Counted from the first letter of the stretch, positions 1 to 7,342 are shown. The stretch is 13,667 bases of DNA from SZUA-254 sp031379665 (GCA_031379665.1 JANNFI010000028.1:1-13667); one strand, 5' to 3'. Notes: generated by a model from the letters alone, not told the origin. Made by a program: numbers and translations.

Positions 1-636
1 GTGGTTCGCCGTGACGTTATTGAAGTCGTGGCTCGCGACCACGCCAAGGTTCACACCATCGACCACCACGCTGTCAGTATGGTAGCCGGTGTTTGGTGTG
101 ACCGAGAACGACTGGTTCGCGCCATAGTTCACGCTGACCGCACCGGAAGGCGATATCGATCCACCCGCCGATGCCGAGGCCGTCACCGTAAAGACGTCGA
201 TCGAGAAGTAGGTCGCGATCGTGTGGTTGGCTGTCACGTTGTTGAAGTCGTGGCTCGCGACCACACCAAGGTTCACACCGTCCACCACCACGCTGTCGGT
301 GTGGTACCCGGTGTTCGGCGATACCGAGAACGACTGGTTCGCGCCATAGTTGACGTTCACCGCGCCGGACGGCGAAATGGACCCGCCGGCAGACGCCGAG
401 GCCGTCACCGTAAACACGTCGATCGAGAAGTAGGTGGCGATCGTGTGGTTTGCCGTGACGTTATTGAAGTCGTGGCTCGCGACCACACCAAGGTTCGCAC
501 CGTCCACCACCACGCTGTCGGTGTGGTAGCCGGTGTTCGGTGTGACCGAGAACGACTGGTTCGCGCCGTAGTTAACGTTGACCGCACCGGAAGGCGAGAT
601 TGAACCGCCGGCGGATGCCGAAGTGGTCACGGTGAA
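1..636 (-). repeat. 222-bp tandem coding repeats (2.9 copies in view)
   Basis: Three head-to-tail copies lie in frame in the secreted protein gene: 636-415, 414-193 and 192-1 (cut by the edge). The period is exactly 222 bp (74 codons); for instance the string gaagtcgtggctcgcgacca starts at 22, 244 and 466. Encoded copies 1 and 2 differ at 3 of 74 residues, and copies 2 and 3 at 2 of 64. The DNA is also nearly identical, including at many synonymous sites, which points to recent duplication or gene conversion. More copies may follow outside the window. Confidence 0.95.
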
Positions 637-1692
637 CGCCACCGTGGTGTTACCGACGGCGAAGTCGCCAAACGCCGTCAGGCCGGTCGCCTGCATGCTC
701 GTCGCTGTCCTCGTGCCGGCCGTCGTGGGGTTCCAGCTCCCCGCGGCGCGCCGCTCGACGATGAAGGTCCCCGTGTTGACCGAGGGATCGAGGTCACCCG
801 CCGTGAACGTGAACGTGCCAGCATAATTGTTGAATACCACCCCAGCGTTCGTCAGGGTCCAATACCGATTAACGCCGAGCGCGGGATGGATGTTGGACGA
901 AAGGATGTTCGGGTGGTCGCCGTCGGTCGAACTCACGGTGAGATTGCCCGCTGTGGTCACGTTGCCGAACGCCAGACTCACCGGTGCGTACACTGATGCG
1001 CCGCCGACCTGGTATGTGATGGCCGTGGCGCCGGTGGCGACGTTTTTCCGGAAGCTACCCAGAACGTGGCCGGACGTCCTCGAGACGGTCCCCGTGGAGG
1101 CGACGATGAGCGCGTTAGCGCCGGTCTGCACGATGCCGGAGGTAAACGTGAGCGCTGCATTCACCGTGGCATCGGCCGAGAGCGTGAACCCGGCGGCGTT
1201 GTTCAGTGTTAGGTTATAGAACGCGGCGTTCGAATTGATCGCCTGTGAGGCGGCGCCGTTCAGGACCACCGTTCCCGTACCCGGGGTGAATGTCCCCCCT
1301 GTGACGCTGAAAGTCCCGGCCACGCTGACCGTGTTACTTGCGTCAGGATTGAACGTGCCGTTGGTGAGGGAAAATCCCCCGGTCCCCACCGTCAGGGACG
1401 AAGCCGAACGAAAATCGGTGAGATGACCGGCGTCCGACTGGGTAAACGAAACGCAGACCGCATTCACATTAATCTCCGTACGGCCTCCGCCATCGATGAA
1501 TACGTCATCAGAAGCGGTGGGTACCCCGGCGCCGCCCGCACCGCCCTGGGTTGTGCTCCAATTTCCGGTTCGGTCCCAGAATCGGCCCTGGCCGCTCCCA
1601 CTCCCTACCCAGTGTCTCTGCGCCGCAATCGAAAGCACAACCGTCGCCATCAATAAGATGGAAACGGATAAAACGCGTATCATCGTTCGCAT
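1..1692 (-). CDS. Secreted surface protein with tandem divergent InlB-type repeats (C-terminus beyond window)
   Basis: Reads open from ATG at 1692 to base 1 (564 codons) with no stop, so the C-terminus lies outside the window. Residues 1-24 look like a signal peptide: Arg at 2 and 6, a hydrophobic core, then SIAA before QRHWVG. Residues about 25-350 are rich in Gly, Thr, Asn and Ser, with short beta-strand-like runs typical of FCB-group surface proteins (for example AFYNLTLNNAAGFTLS at 157-172). From residue 353 there are two full 74-aa repeats and a 64-aa part of a third, each containing SPSGAV, NYGANQSF and NTGYHTDSVVVDG; this resembles the divergent InlB B-repeat family (Flg_new_2 type). 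GAGGGG at 1697-1702, four bases before the ATG, supports this start; an in-frame ATG at 1704 has no such site. The role is probably extracellular, in adhesion or a surface layer. A C-terminal type IX sorting domain would fit but is out of view. Confidence 0.85.
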   Translation of the reverse strand, partial: MRTMIRVLSVSILLMATVVLSIAAQRHWVGSGSGQGRFWDRTGNWSTTQGGAGGAGVPTASDDVFIDGGGRTEINVNAVCVSFTQSDAGHLTDFRSASSLTVGTGGFSLTNGTFNPDASNTVSVAGTFSVTGGTFTPGTGTVVLNGAASQAINSNAAFYNLTLNNAAGFTLSADATVNAALTFTSGIVQTGANALIVASTGTVSRTSGHVLGSFRKNVATGATAITYQVGGASVYAPVSLAFGNVTTAGNLTVSSTDGDHPNILSSNIHPALGVNRYWTLTNAGVVFNNYAGTFTFTAGDLDPSVNTGTFIVERRAAGSWNPTTAGTRTATSMQATGLTAFGDFAVGNTTVAFTVTTSASAGGSISPSGAVNVNYGANQSFSVTPNTGYHTDSVVVDGANLGVVASHDFNNVTANHTIATYFSIDVFTVTASASAGGSISPSGAVNVNYGANQSFSVSPNTGYHTDSVVVDGVNLGVVASHDFNNVTANHTIATYFSIDVFTVTASASAGGSISPSGAVSVNYGANQSFSVTPNTGYHTDSVVVDGVNLGVVASHDFNNVTANH

Positions 1693-1772
1693 GTGTCCCC
1701 TCATTTTTATCGCTGCGTAAACAAGTAGTAAATGTTATTTTCTAACAGTTTAATAGCTTTATTTAAGGCCTG

Positions 1773-1801
1773 ATATTACGTAATTCCTATAACTTTACCA
1801 A
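1773..1801 (-). promoter_or_regulatory. Candidate sigma-70-like promoter of the secreted repeat protein
   Basis: On the - strand TTGGTA (1801-1796) and TAATAT (1778-1773) are separated by 17 bp, each matching 4 of 6 consensus bases. The -10 element lies about 80 bases before the ATG at 1692. The region is AT-rich, so a chance match is quite possible, and FCB bacteria often use a different -7/-33 consensus. Confidence 0.22.
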
Positions 1802-2039
1802 AAATAACCAAGGGAAATGGCTCTTCCCATCTGTAAAATGTCTTTAGATATATGAAAATATTCACGACTTCGCCAAGGCACTGTGTCGCAAATCATATTA
1901 AAACCAGCCCCAATTTGCTGATTTTGTATAATATTGACCGATCAGGCGGGGGATGTGACCCAGGACAGGGCTCCCCAAAAAAGATTCCTGCAGAATGTCG
2001 ATAGGCAGCGAAAATGAGTCGATAACGGGGGATTGGATC

Positions 2040-2063
2040 CCGGAAGGCCTTCGGCTTTTCCGG
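2040..2063 (+). other. Hairpin just upstream of tadA
   Basis: CCGGAAGGCC (2040-2049) and GGCTTTTCCGG (2053-2063) pair around a TTC loop as a 10-bp stem with one bulged T and one G-T pair. No T-run follows on either strand, so it is not a clear terminator. It could be part of a tadA leader if transcription starts further upstream. Confidence 0.35.
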
Positions 2064-2078
2064 CCTGCCATAATTCCT

Positions 2079-2084
2079 TATAAT
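2079..2084 (+). promoter_or_regulatory. Candidate -10 element of tadA
   Basis: A perfect TATAAT ends 23 bases before the tadA ATG at 2108. The hexamer 17 bp upstream (TTTTCC, 2056-2061) is a poor -35 and lies inside the hairpin arm. A GGAGG at 2085-2089 is too far (18 bases) from the ATG to be a normal ribosome binding site. Confidence 0.25.
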
Positions 2085-2107
2085 GGAGGCATCATATCAG
2101 GGCTTCA

Positions 2108-2572
2108 ATGGACGATAAACGGAATCACGACTATTGGATGAATCAGGCCTTGCGTGAAGCGCAATCGGCTTATGACCGGGGAGAGGTGCCCGTCGGGGCG
2201 ATCGTTGTCAGGAACGGGATTATCATCGGGAAGGGGTCGAACCAGACCGAGATGCTCCAGGACCCCACCGCGCACGCCGAGATGATCGCCATTACCGCAG
2301 CCGCCACGCACATCGGACAACGCTGGCTTGAGGGGTGTACGATGTACGTGACTCTCGAACCCTGTCCGATGTGTGCCGGGGCGATCGTCCTGGCCCGGCT
2401 CCCGTTCCTGATATTCGGATCATACGACCCGAAGGCGGGCGCCTGTTCGACCCTCTACACGATCACCAACGATACCAGGCTCAACCACCGCGTGCATACC
2501 GTCGGAGGGGTGAAACAGGACGAGTGTGGAGCATTGCTTCGAAGCTTTTTCCTGGGGAAGCGGAAGGGGTGA
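2108..2572 (+). CDS. tadA: tRNA adenosine(34) deaminase TadA
   Basis: The 154-aa protein has the normal TadA length and order. It is a zinc-dependent deaminase that converts A34 to inosine in the anticodon of tRNA-Arg(ACG). The zinc and catalytic motifs are complete: H56-A-E58, with E58 as the proton shuttle, and P85-C-x-M-C89 for zinc. The N-terminal YWMNQALREAQ and the EVPVGAIVV strand are typical. The start is the only in-frame ATG after an upstream stop (TAA at 2081-2083), and the N-terminus matches the family; the ribosome binding site is weak (AGGG at 2099-2102). It is the only + strand gene here, convergent with prfA. Confidence 0.96.
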   Translation: MDDKRNHDYWMNQALREAQSAYDRGEVPVGAIVVRNGIIIGKGSNQTEMLQDPTAHAEMIAITAAATHIGQRWLEGCTMYVTLEPCPMCAGAIVLARLPFLIFGSYDPKAGACSTLYTITNDTRLNHRVHTVGGVKQDECGALLRSFFLGKRKG

Positions 2573-2582
2573 GGTCAGGGCG

Positions 2583-2601
2583 GCGGCCGTGTACCGGCCG
2601 C
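2583..2601. terminator. GC-rich hairpin between convergent tadA and prfA
   Basis: GCGGCCG (2583-2589) and CGGCCGC (2595-2601) form a perfect 7-bp stem with a 5-base loop in the 52-bp gap between the tadA stop (2572) and the prfA stop (2625). It may help end transcription from both sides. No T-run follows on either strand, so an intrinsic terminator is uncertain. Confidence 0.4.
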
Positions 2602-2624
2602 GGCGGTTACCCGGGGAGGGAAAA

Positions 2625-3698
2625 TTACCCGGCCGACTGGAGCTTTTCAGTCCGGTCCGCGAGAACCAGTCGCCCGATGAGTTCCCCGAGCTTTCCGTCG
2701 ATGATGTCGGAGAGGTTGTAGAGCGTTACCCCGATGCGGTGGTCGGTGACCCTGTTCTGCGGAAAGTTGTACGTGCGGATCTTATCGCTGCGGTCGCCGC
2801 TCTTGACCATTGAGCGGCGCTGTTCCGATATCTGTGCGTTCTGTTCGGTCACCGCCTGGTCGTACAATTTCGCGCGCAGCATCTTCATCGCGCGTTCCCG
2901 ATTCTGGAATTGGGAGCGCTCTTGCTGGCAGGTGACCACGATGCCGCTCGGCCTGTGGGTGATCCTGACCGCCGTCTCCACCTTGTTGACGTTCTGCCCG
3001 CCCTTCCCACCCGAGCGGAAGGTGGCGAAATCGATGTCCGCCGGGTTGATGACGATATCGGAATCAACCTCGTCGACCTCCGGGAGCACCGCGACCGTCG
3101 CCGCGGACGTATGCACTCTGCCCTGAGCCTCGGTCTCGGGGACACGCTGGACCCGGTGCACGCCGCATTCGAACTTGAGCTTCCCGAAGGCCCCGTCGCC
3201 CCGAAGGGAGAAGATGACCTCCTTGTAGCCGCCCTTCCCGGTTTCATTCCAGTCGATCAACTCGGTCTTCCACCGTTCCCCCTCCGCGTAGCGGGTGTAC
3301 ATCCTGAGGAGGTCGGCCGCGAACAACGCCGCTTCTTCGCCGCCGGTCCCGGCGCGGATCTCGACGATGCAATCCTTCGTGTCGTTGGGGTCTTTCGGAA
3401 TGAGGAGGGACTTGAGATCCTCGGTGAGCTCCGCGAGTTTTGATTCCGCGATGGGGAGCTCCGCTTCGGCCAGCTGCCGGAGTTCGGGGTCGCCGGAACC
3501 CCTGGCCATCTGTTTGAGGTTTTCGGCGTCGTCCCGGAGCGTCCGGAACCGCGTGTACGCCTCGACGATCGCGGTCAGGTCCCGCTGTTCCTTGCTGAGG
3601 GCCCGGTACTTGAGTTGATCGCTGATGACCGCCGGATCGGAGAGGAGGCGGACAAGTTCTTCGTACCGGGTGAGTGTTTTTTCGAGTCGGTCAAACAT
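2625..3698 (-). CDS. prfA: Peptide chain release factor 1
   Basis: The 357-aa class-1 release factor reads UAA and UAG and triggers peptidyl-tRNA hydrolysis on the ribosome. The GGQ motif is at 233-235 within GGKGGQNVNKVETAV. The codon-recognition tripeptide is P187-E-T189 in HRVQRVPETEAQGR, the RF1-type PxT rather than the RF2 SPF motif, so this is RF1 and not RF2. The sequence shows no internal frameshift, unlike many prfB genes. The ATG at 3698 overlaps the end of the DUF1385 gene by 8 bp with no clear Shine-Dalgarno sequence, which suggests translational coupling. It ends in TAA facing tadA. Confidence 0.97.
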   Translation of the reverse strand: MFDRLEKTLTRYEELVRLLSDPAVISDQLKYRALSKEQRDLTAIVEAYTRFRTLRDDAENLKQMARGSGDPELRQLAEAELPIAESKLAELTEDLKSLLIPKDPNDTKDCIVEIRAGTGGEEAALFAADLLRMYTRYAEGERWKTELIDWNETGKGGYKEVIFSLRGDGAFGKLKFECGVHRVQRVPETEAQGRVHTSAATVAVLPEVDEVDSDIVINPADIDFATFRSGGKGGQNVNKVETAVRITHRPSGIVVTCQQERSQFQNRERAMKMLRAKLYDQAVTEQNAQISEQRRSMVKSGDRSDKIRTYNFPQNRVTDHRIGVTLYNLSDIIDGKLGELIGRLVLADRTEKLQSAG

Positions 3699-4728
3699 GC
3701 TCTGGTGAGAGGACGTGGGCCAGGTCGGAGGCGTGTTCGATCACGCGGACGCGCTCCGGCGGGGCCGCCCCGAGGGCGCACTTGAGCGCCACCACGGCGA
3801 CCTCGAGCATACCGGCGTCGGGTTCCTTCGTGGTGATCCGCTGCAGCCAGAGCCCTGGCGCGACGAGGGCCTTCCCGAGCGGTGTCGTGCTCCGCTTCGC
3901 GGACCAACGGATGAATTCGTACGCGACGCCACCCACCAGCGGCATAAACGGAATGTGCGTCATTATCCGTACCGGGAGCGTCAGCGCCCCGAGGAGGCCG
4001 ATGAGCGCCGTGTCCAGGACCGCGAAGAGCAGGACCGCCGTCACCATCACGATCAGGATGAAGCTCGTCCCGCACCGGGGATGGAACCGGGTATACCCCG
4101 CGGCGGAATCCGGCGTAAGATCGGCCCCCGATTCAAACGTGAACACTGCCTTGTGCTCGGCGCCGTGGTACCGGAAGAGGCGCTTGACGTCCTTCATCAT
4201 TGAGATCGCCCCGAGGTACGCCAGCAGCAGTGAGATCCGGATCAGCCCCGCCACGACGTTGAACAGGAACGCGTCCTGGTCGACGGAAAAAAACTGCGTA
4301 GCCACCACCAGGGGCGTCAGGAAGAAAATCGCGATGCCCACCGTTAGGGAAAAGACCACGGTCAGGGCGATCTTCCAGTTCGATGTTTTTCCTTGCGCGG
4401 CGGGTTTCTGGCCGTTGCCCGCAGGCTTTTCCTTCTCCACGATGTCGTGCATCGCGACCTCGGCGGAAAAATTGAGCGTTTCGATCCCCAGGAACATCAT
4501 CTCCACGAGGCCGACCGCTCCTCGGATGATCGGGAGCTTGAAGATCCTGTATTTTTCGGCGAGGGAAGTGTAGTTTTTCGTCTTCACGACGATTTCACCA
4601 CCCGACCGTCGGACGGCGGTCGCGATCCGTCCCGGCGCGCGCATCATCACTCCCTCGATCACCGCCTGCCCCCCAACCTGGAGGGGTTTATTCGGGTCAA
4701 ATCTGGTGTATTGTTCGGTTTTATCCAC
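3691..4728 (-). CDS. DUF1385 (YqhQ-like) integral membrane protein
   Basis: A 345-aa membrane protein of the DUF1385 family, typified by Bacillus YqhQ. It has the signature GGQAVIEGVMMRAP (19-32), YHGAEHKAVF (187-196) and HPRCGTSF (216-223). Hydrophobic segments lie at about 120-143, 155-177, 221-243 and 245-268. Residues 98-116 form a Lys/Gly/Pro-rich hydrophilic linker. The conserved His, Glu and Cys could bind metal, but I know of no settled biochemical function. The start is GTG at 4728 with GGAG (4734-4737) five bases upstream. It overlaps prfA by 8 bp; a DUF1385-prfA pairing is, to my knowledge, common in several phyla and suggests a link to translation, which is inference. Confidence 0.9.
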   Translation of the reverse strand: MDKTEQYTRFDPNKPLQVGGQAVIEGVMMRAPGRIATAVRRSGGEIVVKTKNYTSLAEKYRIFKLPIIRGAVGLVEMMFLGIETLNFSAEVAMHDIVEKEKPAGNGQKPAAQGKTSNWKIALTVVFSLTVGIAIFFLTPLVVATQFFSVDQDAFLFNVVAGLIRISLLLAYLGAISMMKDVKRLFRYHGAEHKAVFTFESGADLTPDSAAGYTRFHPRCGTSFILIVMVTAVLLFAVLDTALIGLLGALTLPVRIMTHIPFMPLVGGVAYEFIRWSAKRSTTPLGKALVAPGLWLQRITTKEPDAGMLEVAVVALKCALGAAPPERVRVIEHASDLAHVLSPEHV

Positions 4729-4828
4729 GTATTCTCCGCAAGGTCCAATAATTTCCCAATAATCAACTAATAATCAACACATAATCTACGAAATCCCGGG
4801 CAGAGAGTCTATGGTATCTTGACCACGG
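4729..4828 (-). promoter_or_regulatory. AT-rich gap with an 11-bp-spaced direct repeat, likely promoter of DUF1385-prfA
   Basis: This 100-bp gap is the only sizeable break in the - strand run. On the + strand aataatcaac occurs at 4758-4767 and again at 4769-4778, 11 bp apart (on the - strand GTTGATTATT twice). Each copy contains TTGATT, a -35-like hexamer. From the outer copy a 17-bp spacer leads to AAATTA, a poor -10. The spacing of about one helical turn would suit a regulator or tandem -35 boxes, but the assignment is tentative. No hairpin-plus-T terminator for the flippase operon was found. Confidence 0.4.
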
Positions 4829-6307
4829 TCAAGGCCGCGCGTGCGGCTGGCCGATGCCGAACAGGCGCTTTGCGGCCGAAAGTTCGTCGGGATGGAAGAC
4901 GCCCAACAGGTGGAGGACCACGGGGAAGGCGAGGAGCAAGAAGCCCTTGAGGACGAGAGGGAGGAACGAGGATTCCTGAGGAACGAAGTAATGGATTACA
5001 AGGAGGGTTACGGCGACCGCCGATATCCTTGCGATGCGGCCCCACTCGTAGGCGACCGGATAAACGCGTCGGGCGACGACGTACATCAACCCCGCCATCG
5101 CGAAATAGGCCAGGAACGTTGCCCAGGCAGCGCCAGCGATCCCGAATCGCGGGATCATCGCGTAGTTTAAACCGACATTGAACACGGCACCGGCGATGTT
5201 GACGGCCGGCAGGTATTTGGTCTTCTTCTCGATGTAGAGCCCGGCCGAGAGATTCGTGGAGATGCCGAGGAAGAAATATCCTGCCATGATCACGGGCACG
5301 ATCCCCAGGCCCTCCCAGTAGCGCGGGTGAATGAAATGGTGTCCGGCCAGCTCAAAACGCGCAACGTCCGGGACGAAGAAGACGAAGGCCAGGAAAAGGG
5401 CCGAGAGGCCGAGCACGAGATACGTCATCACCCTGGAAAAGATCTGCTTCGCGTCTGGGTCGGAGGCGCGGGAGAAGAAGAACGGTCTCCAGGCGTATTC
5501 GTAGATCGAGACGGCGATCATCATAAAGATCCCGAGCCGGTAGTTCGCCTGGTAAACCCCGACCGTGGCGTCGTCGGTGAGCGCCTTCAGGATCGGACGG
5601 TCGATGACCTGGAGCGCCATCAGGGCGAGCCCGGCGGGGACGGTCGGGAGGCTGAAGCGGAGCATCGATCCCAACAGCCGTGAATCGAACCCCGGCCGGA
5701 ATTCTCCAATGATGAGCGGGGCCAGCATCAGGACCGTGAGCCCGGAAGCGACGAGCCCGCTGAGGAATATCCCCTCAACACCCATATCGTACTTCAACAG
5801 GAGGACGACGTTCAACAGGACGTTGGTCAGCACGTTCAGGAACTTGATCCACGCGAACATCCTCGCCATATGGGCCAGCCGCATGAATGCGAACGGCACG
5901 ACGGCCACCGCGTCGAGGAAGAGGATCCCTGCGGCGTAGGCGACGAGCGCGTCGTGTCCCGGCGAGACCCCGATCAACGGAGCCACGCTCCCCCTGGCGA
6001 TGAAAAGCGCGCCTGAGAAAACGAGGGACGTGCCGACCATGGCAATCAACGGCGTGCTGAACGTCCGGGCCACCCCCTCCTTCTCCCCCGACGTCGCGAA
6101 CTTGAAATACGCCGCTTCCATCCCGTACCAGTAGAGGACGTTGGCGAAGGCGATCAGGGAATAGAGGTAGGCCACCACGCCGTACTCGGCCGGAAGGAGG
6201 ACGTTGGTGTAGAACGGGACGAGGAGAAAGTTCAGGAACCTGCCGGAGACCGTACCGATCCCGTAGATCGCGGTCTCCGCGCCGAGCCGTTTGATGTGGT
6301 GGAGCAT
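4829..6307 (-). CDS. Wzx-like polysaccharide flippase (MOP superfamily)
   Basis: A 492-aa multispanning protein with roughly 12 hydrophobic segments. It would move lipid-linked oligosaccharide across the inner membrane. The N-terminus (GTVSGRFLNFLLVPFYTN, 18-35; EYGVVAYLYSLIAF, 41-54) and the late segment GIAGAAWATFLAYFAMAGLM (389-408) are characteristic of the polysaccharide biosynthesis / oligosaccharide flippase family. The charged positions in membrane segments and the length fit Wzx rather than a MurJ or a short transporter. The ATG overlaps the nadC stop by one base (TGATG) with no strong Shine-Dalgarno sequence, so translation is probably coupled. Context with sugar transferase, GT2s and Wzi supports a surface-polysaccharide role. 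The sugar substrate cannot be read from sequence. Confidence 0.9.
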   Translation of the reverse strand: MLHHIKRLGAETAIYGIGTVSGRFLNFLLVPFYTNVLLPAEYGVVAYLYSLIAFANVLYWYGMEAAYFKFATSGEKEGVARTFSTPLIAMVGTSLVFSGALFIARGSVAPLIGVSPGHDALVAYAAGILFLDAVAVVPFAFMRLAHMARMFAWIKFLNVLTNVLLNVVLLLKYDMGVEGIFLSGLVASGLTVLMLAPLIIGEFRPGFDSRLLGSMLRFSLPTVPAGLALMALQVIDRPILKALTDDATVGVYQANYRLGIFMMIAVSIYEYAWRPFFFSRASDPDAKQIFSRVMTYLVLGLSALFLAFVFFVPDVARFELAGHHFIHPRYWEGLGIVPVIMAGYFFLGISTNLSAGLYIEKKTKYLPAVNIAGAVFNVGLNYAMIPRFGIAGAAWATFLAYFAMAGLMYVVARRVYPVAYEWGRIARISAVAVTLLVIHYFVPQESSFLPLVLKGFLLLAFPVVLHLLGVFHPDELSAAKRLFGIGQPHARP

Positions 6308-7158
6308 CAGGCCCAGGGTCGGGGTGGTCCGGGGCGGTACGCGAGCGAGAGGTCGAGCGCGGGCGCGGAATGGGTGAGCGCGCCGACGGATATGAAGTCG
6401 ACCCCCGTTCCGGCGATGGCGCGGACGTTCGAGAGGGACACGTTGCCCGACGCCTCAACCTCGAGACGGCCGCCGATCAATCGGACCGCCTCGCGGATCG
6501 CGTCGATTGTGAAGTTGTCGAGCATGATCCGCGTAACTCCGGTACACCGGAGGACCTCCGCCACCTCGGCGAGGGTCTTCGTTTCAACCTCGATGGCCTC
6601 ACCCGGCCGGCCTGCGGCCTTCGAAACGGCCGCCGCGATGCCGCCTGCGGCCGCGATGTGGTTGTCCTTGATCAGGACCATGTCGTAGAGGCCGAACCGG
6701 TGGTTCACTCCGCCGCCTGCGCGCACGGCCATCTTGTCGGTCAGGCGCAACCCGGGGGCCGTCTTCCTGGTGTCGGTGATCTTCGCCCGCGTACCCTCGA
6801 CCGATCGGACAAACGCGGCGGTCAGCGTGGCGATCCCGCTCATCCGTTGCAGGAAATTCAGTGCCGTCCGTTCGGCCTTGAGGATCGACGATCCCCTGCC
6901 GGTCACGCGCATCGCCGCATCGCCCGGGGCGACTTTCGCGCCGTCACCGATCACGACGACGACGGCCAGGGACGGATCGACTGTTGCGAAAACCAGGGAT
7001 GCGACGCCCGTGCCCGCCAGGACGCCGGCCTCTTTGCACGTGATGAGCGCGGAGCCGGGCGCATCGGGCTCGGTGGTGAGTTCACTGGTGATGTCCCCGC
7101 GGCCGATGTCCTCGGCGAGAGCCGCGGCGACGATCGGGGCCAGGCGTTCGTCCGTCAC
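6307..7158 (-). CDS. nadC: Nicotinate-nucleotide pyrophosphorylase (quinolinate phosphoribosyltransferase)
   Basis: Converts quinolinate and PRPP to nicotinate mononucleotide in de novo NAD synthesis. From the chosen GTG start the protein is 283 aa. Motifs: DIGRGDIT (17-24), ERTALNFLQRMSGIAT (96-111), DTRKTAPGLR (129-138), AVRAGGGVNHR (144-154), KDNH (164-167), EVE (190-192), LDN (213-215) and SVGALTHS (257-264); all expected substrate-binding Arg, Lys, His and Glu are present. I chose GTG 7158 because AGGA (7166-7169) lies seven bases upstream, it follows the preceding stop by 16 bp, and the N-terminus then matches family length. The longer ATG starts at 7194 and 7221 are in frame but overlap the Trm112-like gene. 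nadA and nadB are not in view. Confidence 0.95.
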   Translation of the reverse strand: MTDERLAPIVAAALAEDIGRGDITSELTTEPDAPGSALITCKEAGVLAGTGVASLVFATVDPSLAVVVVIGDGAKVAPGDAAMRVTGRGSSILKAERTALNFLQRMSGIATLTAAFVRSVEGTRAKITDTRKTAPGLRLTDKMAVRAGGGVNHRFGLYDMVLIKDNHIAAAGGIAAAVSKAAGRPGEAIEVETKTLAEVAEVLRCTGVTRIMLDNFTIDAIREAVRLIGGRLEVEASGNVSLSNVRAIAGTGVDFISVGALTHSAPALDLSLAYRPGPPRPWA

Positions 7159-7174
7159 TGGAGAGTCCTGTCCG

Positions 7175-7342
7175 TCAGGACGGACCTGGCTCATCGTCGG
7201 GGAGCATGATGGGGATGTCATCCACCACCTTGTAGACCTTCGAACACTTCCTGCACGTCAGTGTGTTCTGAACATGATCGTGGAGAAGGTCGCCGTGACA
7301 CTTCGGACAACAGAGGATTTCGAGAAGTTCCTTGGAAAGCAT
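7175..7342 (-). CDS. Small Trm112/UPF0434-family zinc-binding protein
   Basis: A 55-aa protein starting MLSKELLEILCCPKC. Four cysteines in two CxxC pairs (C12/C15 and C30/C33) should form one zinc site, followed by the family hallmark VVDDIPIML (39-47). Eukaryotic and archaeal Trm112 activates methyltransferases that modify tRNA, rRNA and release factors; the bacterial homologues (YcaR type) have no settled role. It lies 7 bp after the thioesterase stop and 16 bp before the preferred nadC start, so it is in the same operon. It is below the size cut-off of many gene finders. No Shine-Dalgarno sequence is seen; coupling to the thioesterase is plausible. Confidence 0.88.
   Translation of the reverse strand: MLSKELLEILCCPKCHGDLLHDHVQNTLTCRKCSKVYKVVDDIPIMLPDDEPGPS

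Larger units (their letters stand above)
1693..2107. other. AT-rich divergent intergenic region, no gene seen
   Basis: These 415 bp separate the secreted repeat protein (-) from tadA (+). I find no convincing protein, tRNA or known riboswitch here. The part from about 1700 to 1935 is visibly AT-rich against the GC-rich rest of the window; from about 1940 the composition returns to GC-rich. It should hold the promoters of both divergent genes. It contains TATAAT at 1927-1932 and 2079-2084 on the + strand and a hairpin at 2040-2063. Confidence 0.7.

Noticed and set aside
1..1745. Several long open frames on the + strand (for example 1-603, 578-826, 827-1219)
   Set aside because: They are Arg/His/Val-rich low-complexity shadows of the - strand secreted protein, which has a signal peptide, a ribosome binding site and in-frame protein repeats.
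1927..1932. TATAAT as a firm promoter
   Set aside because: No acceptable -35 at 16-18 bp upstream; kept only as a note in the intergenic entry.
2335..2721. Second + strand frame overlapping tadA and prfA
   Set aside because: Out-of-frame shadow of tadA continuing through the hairpin into prfA; no recognisable protein.
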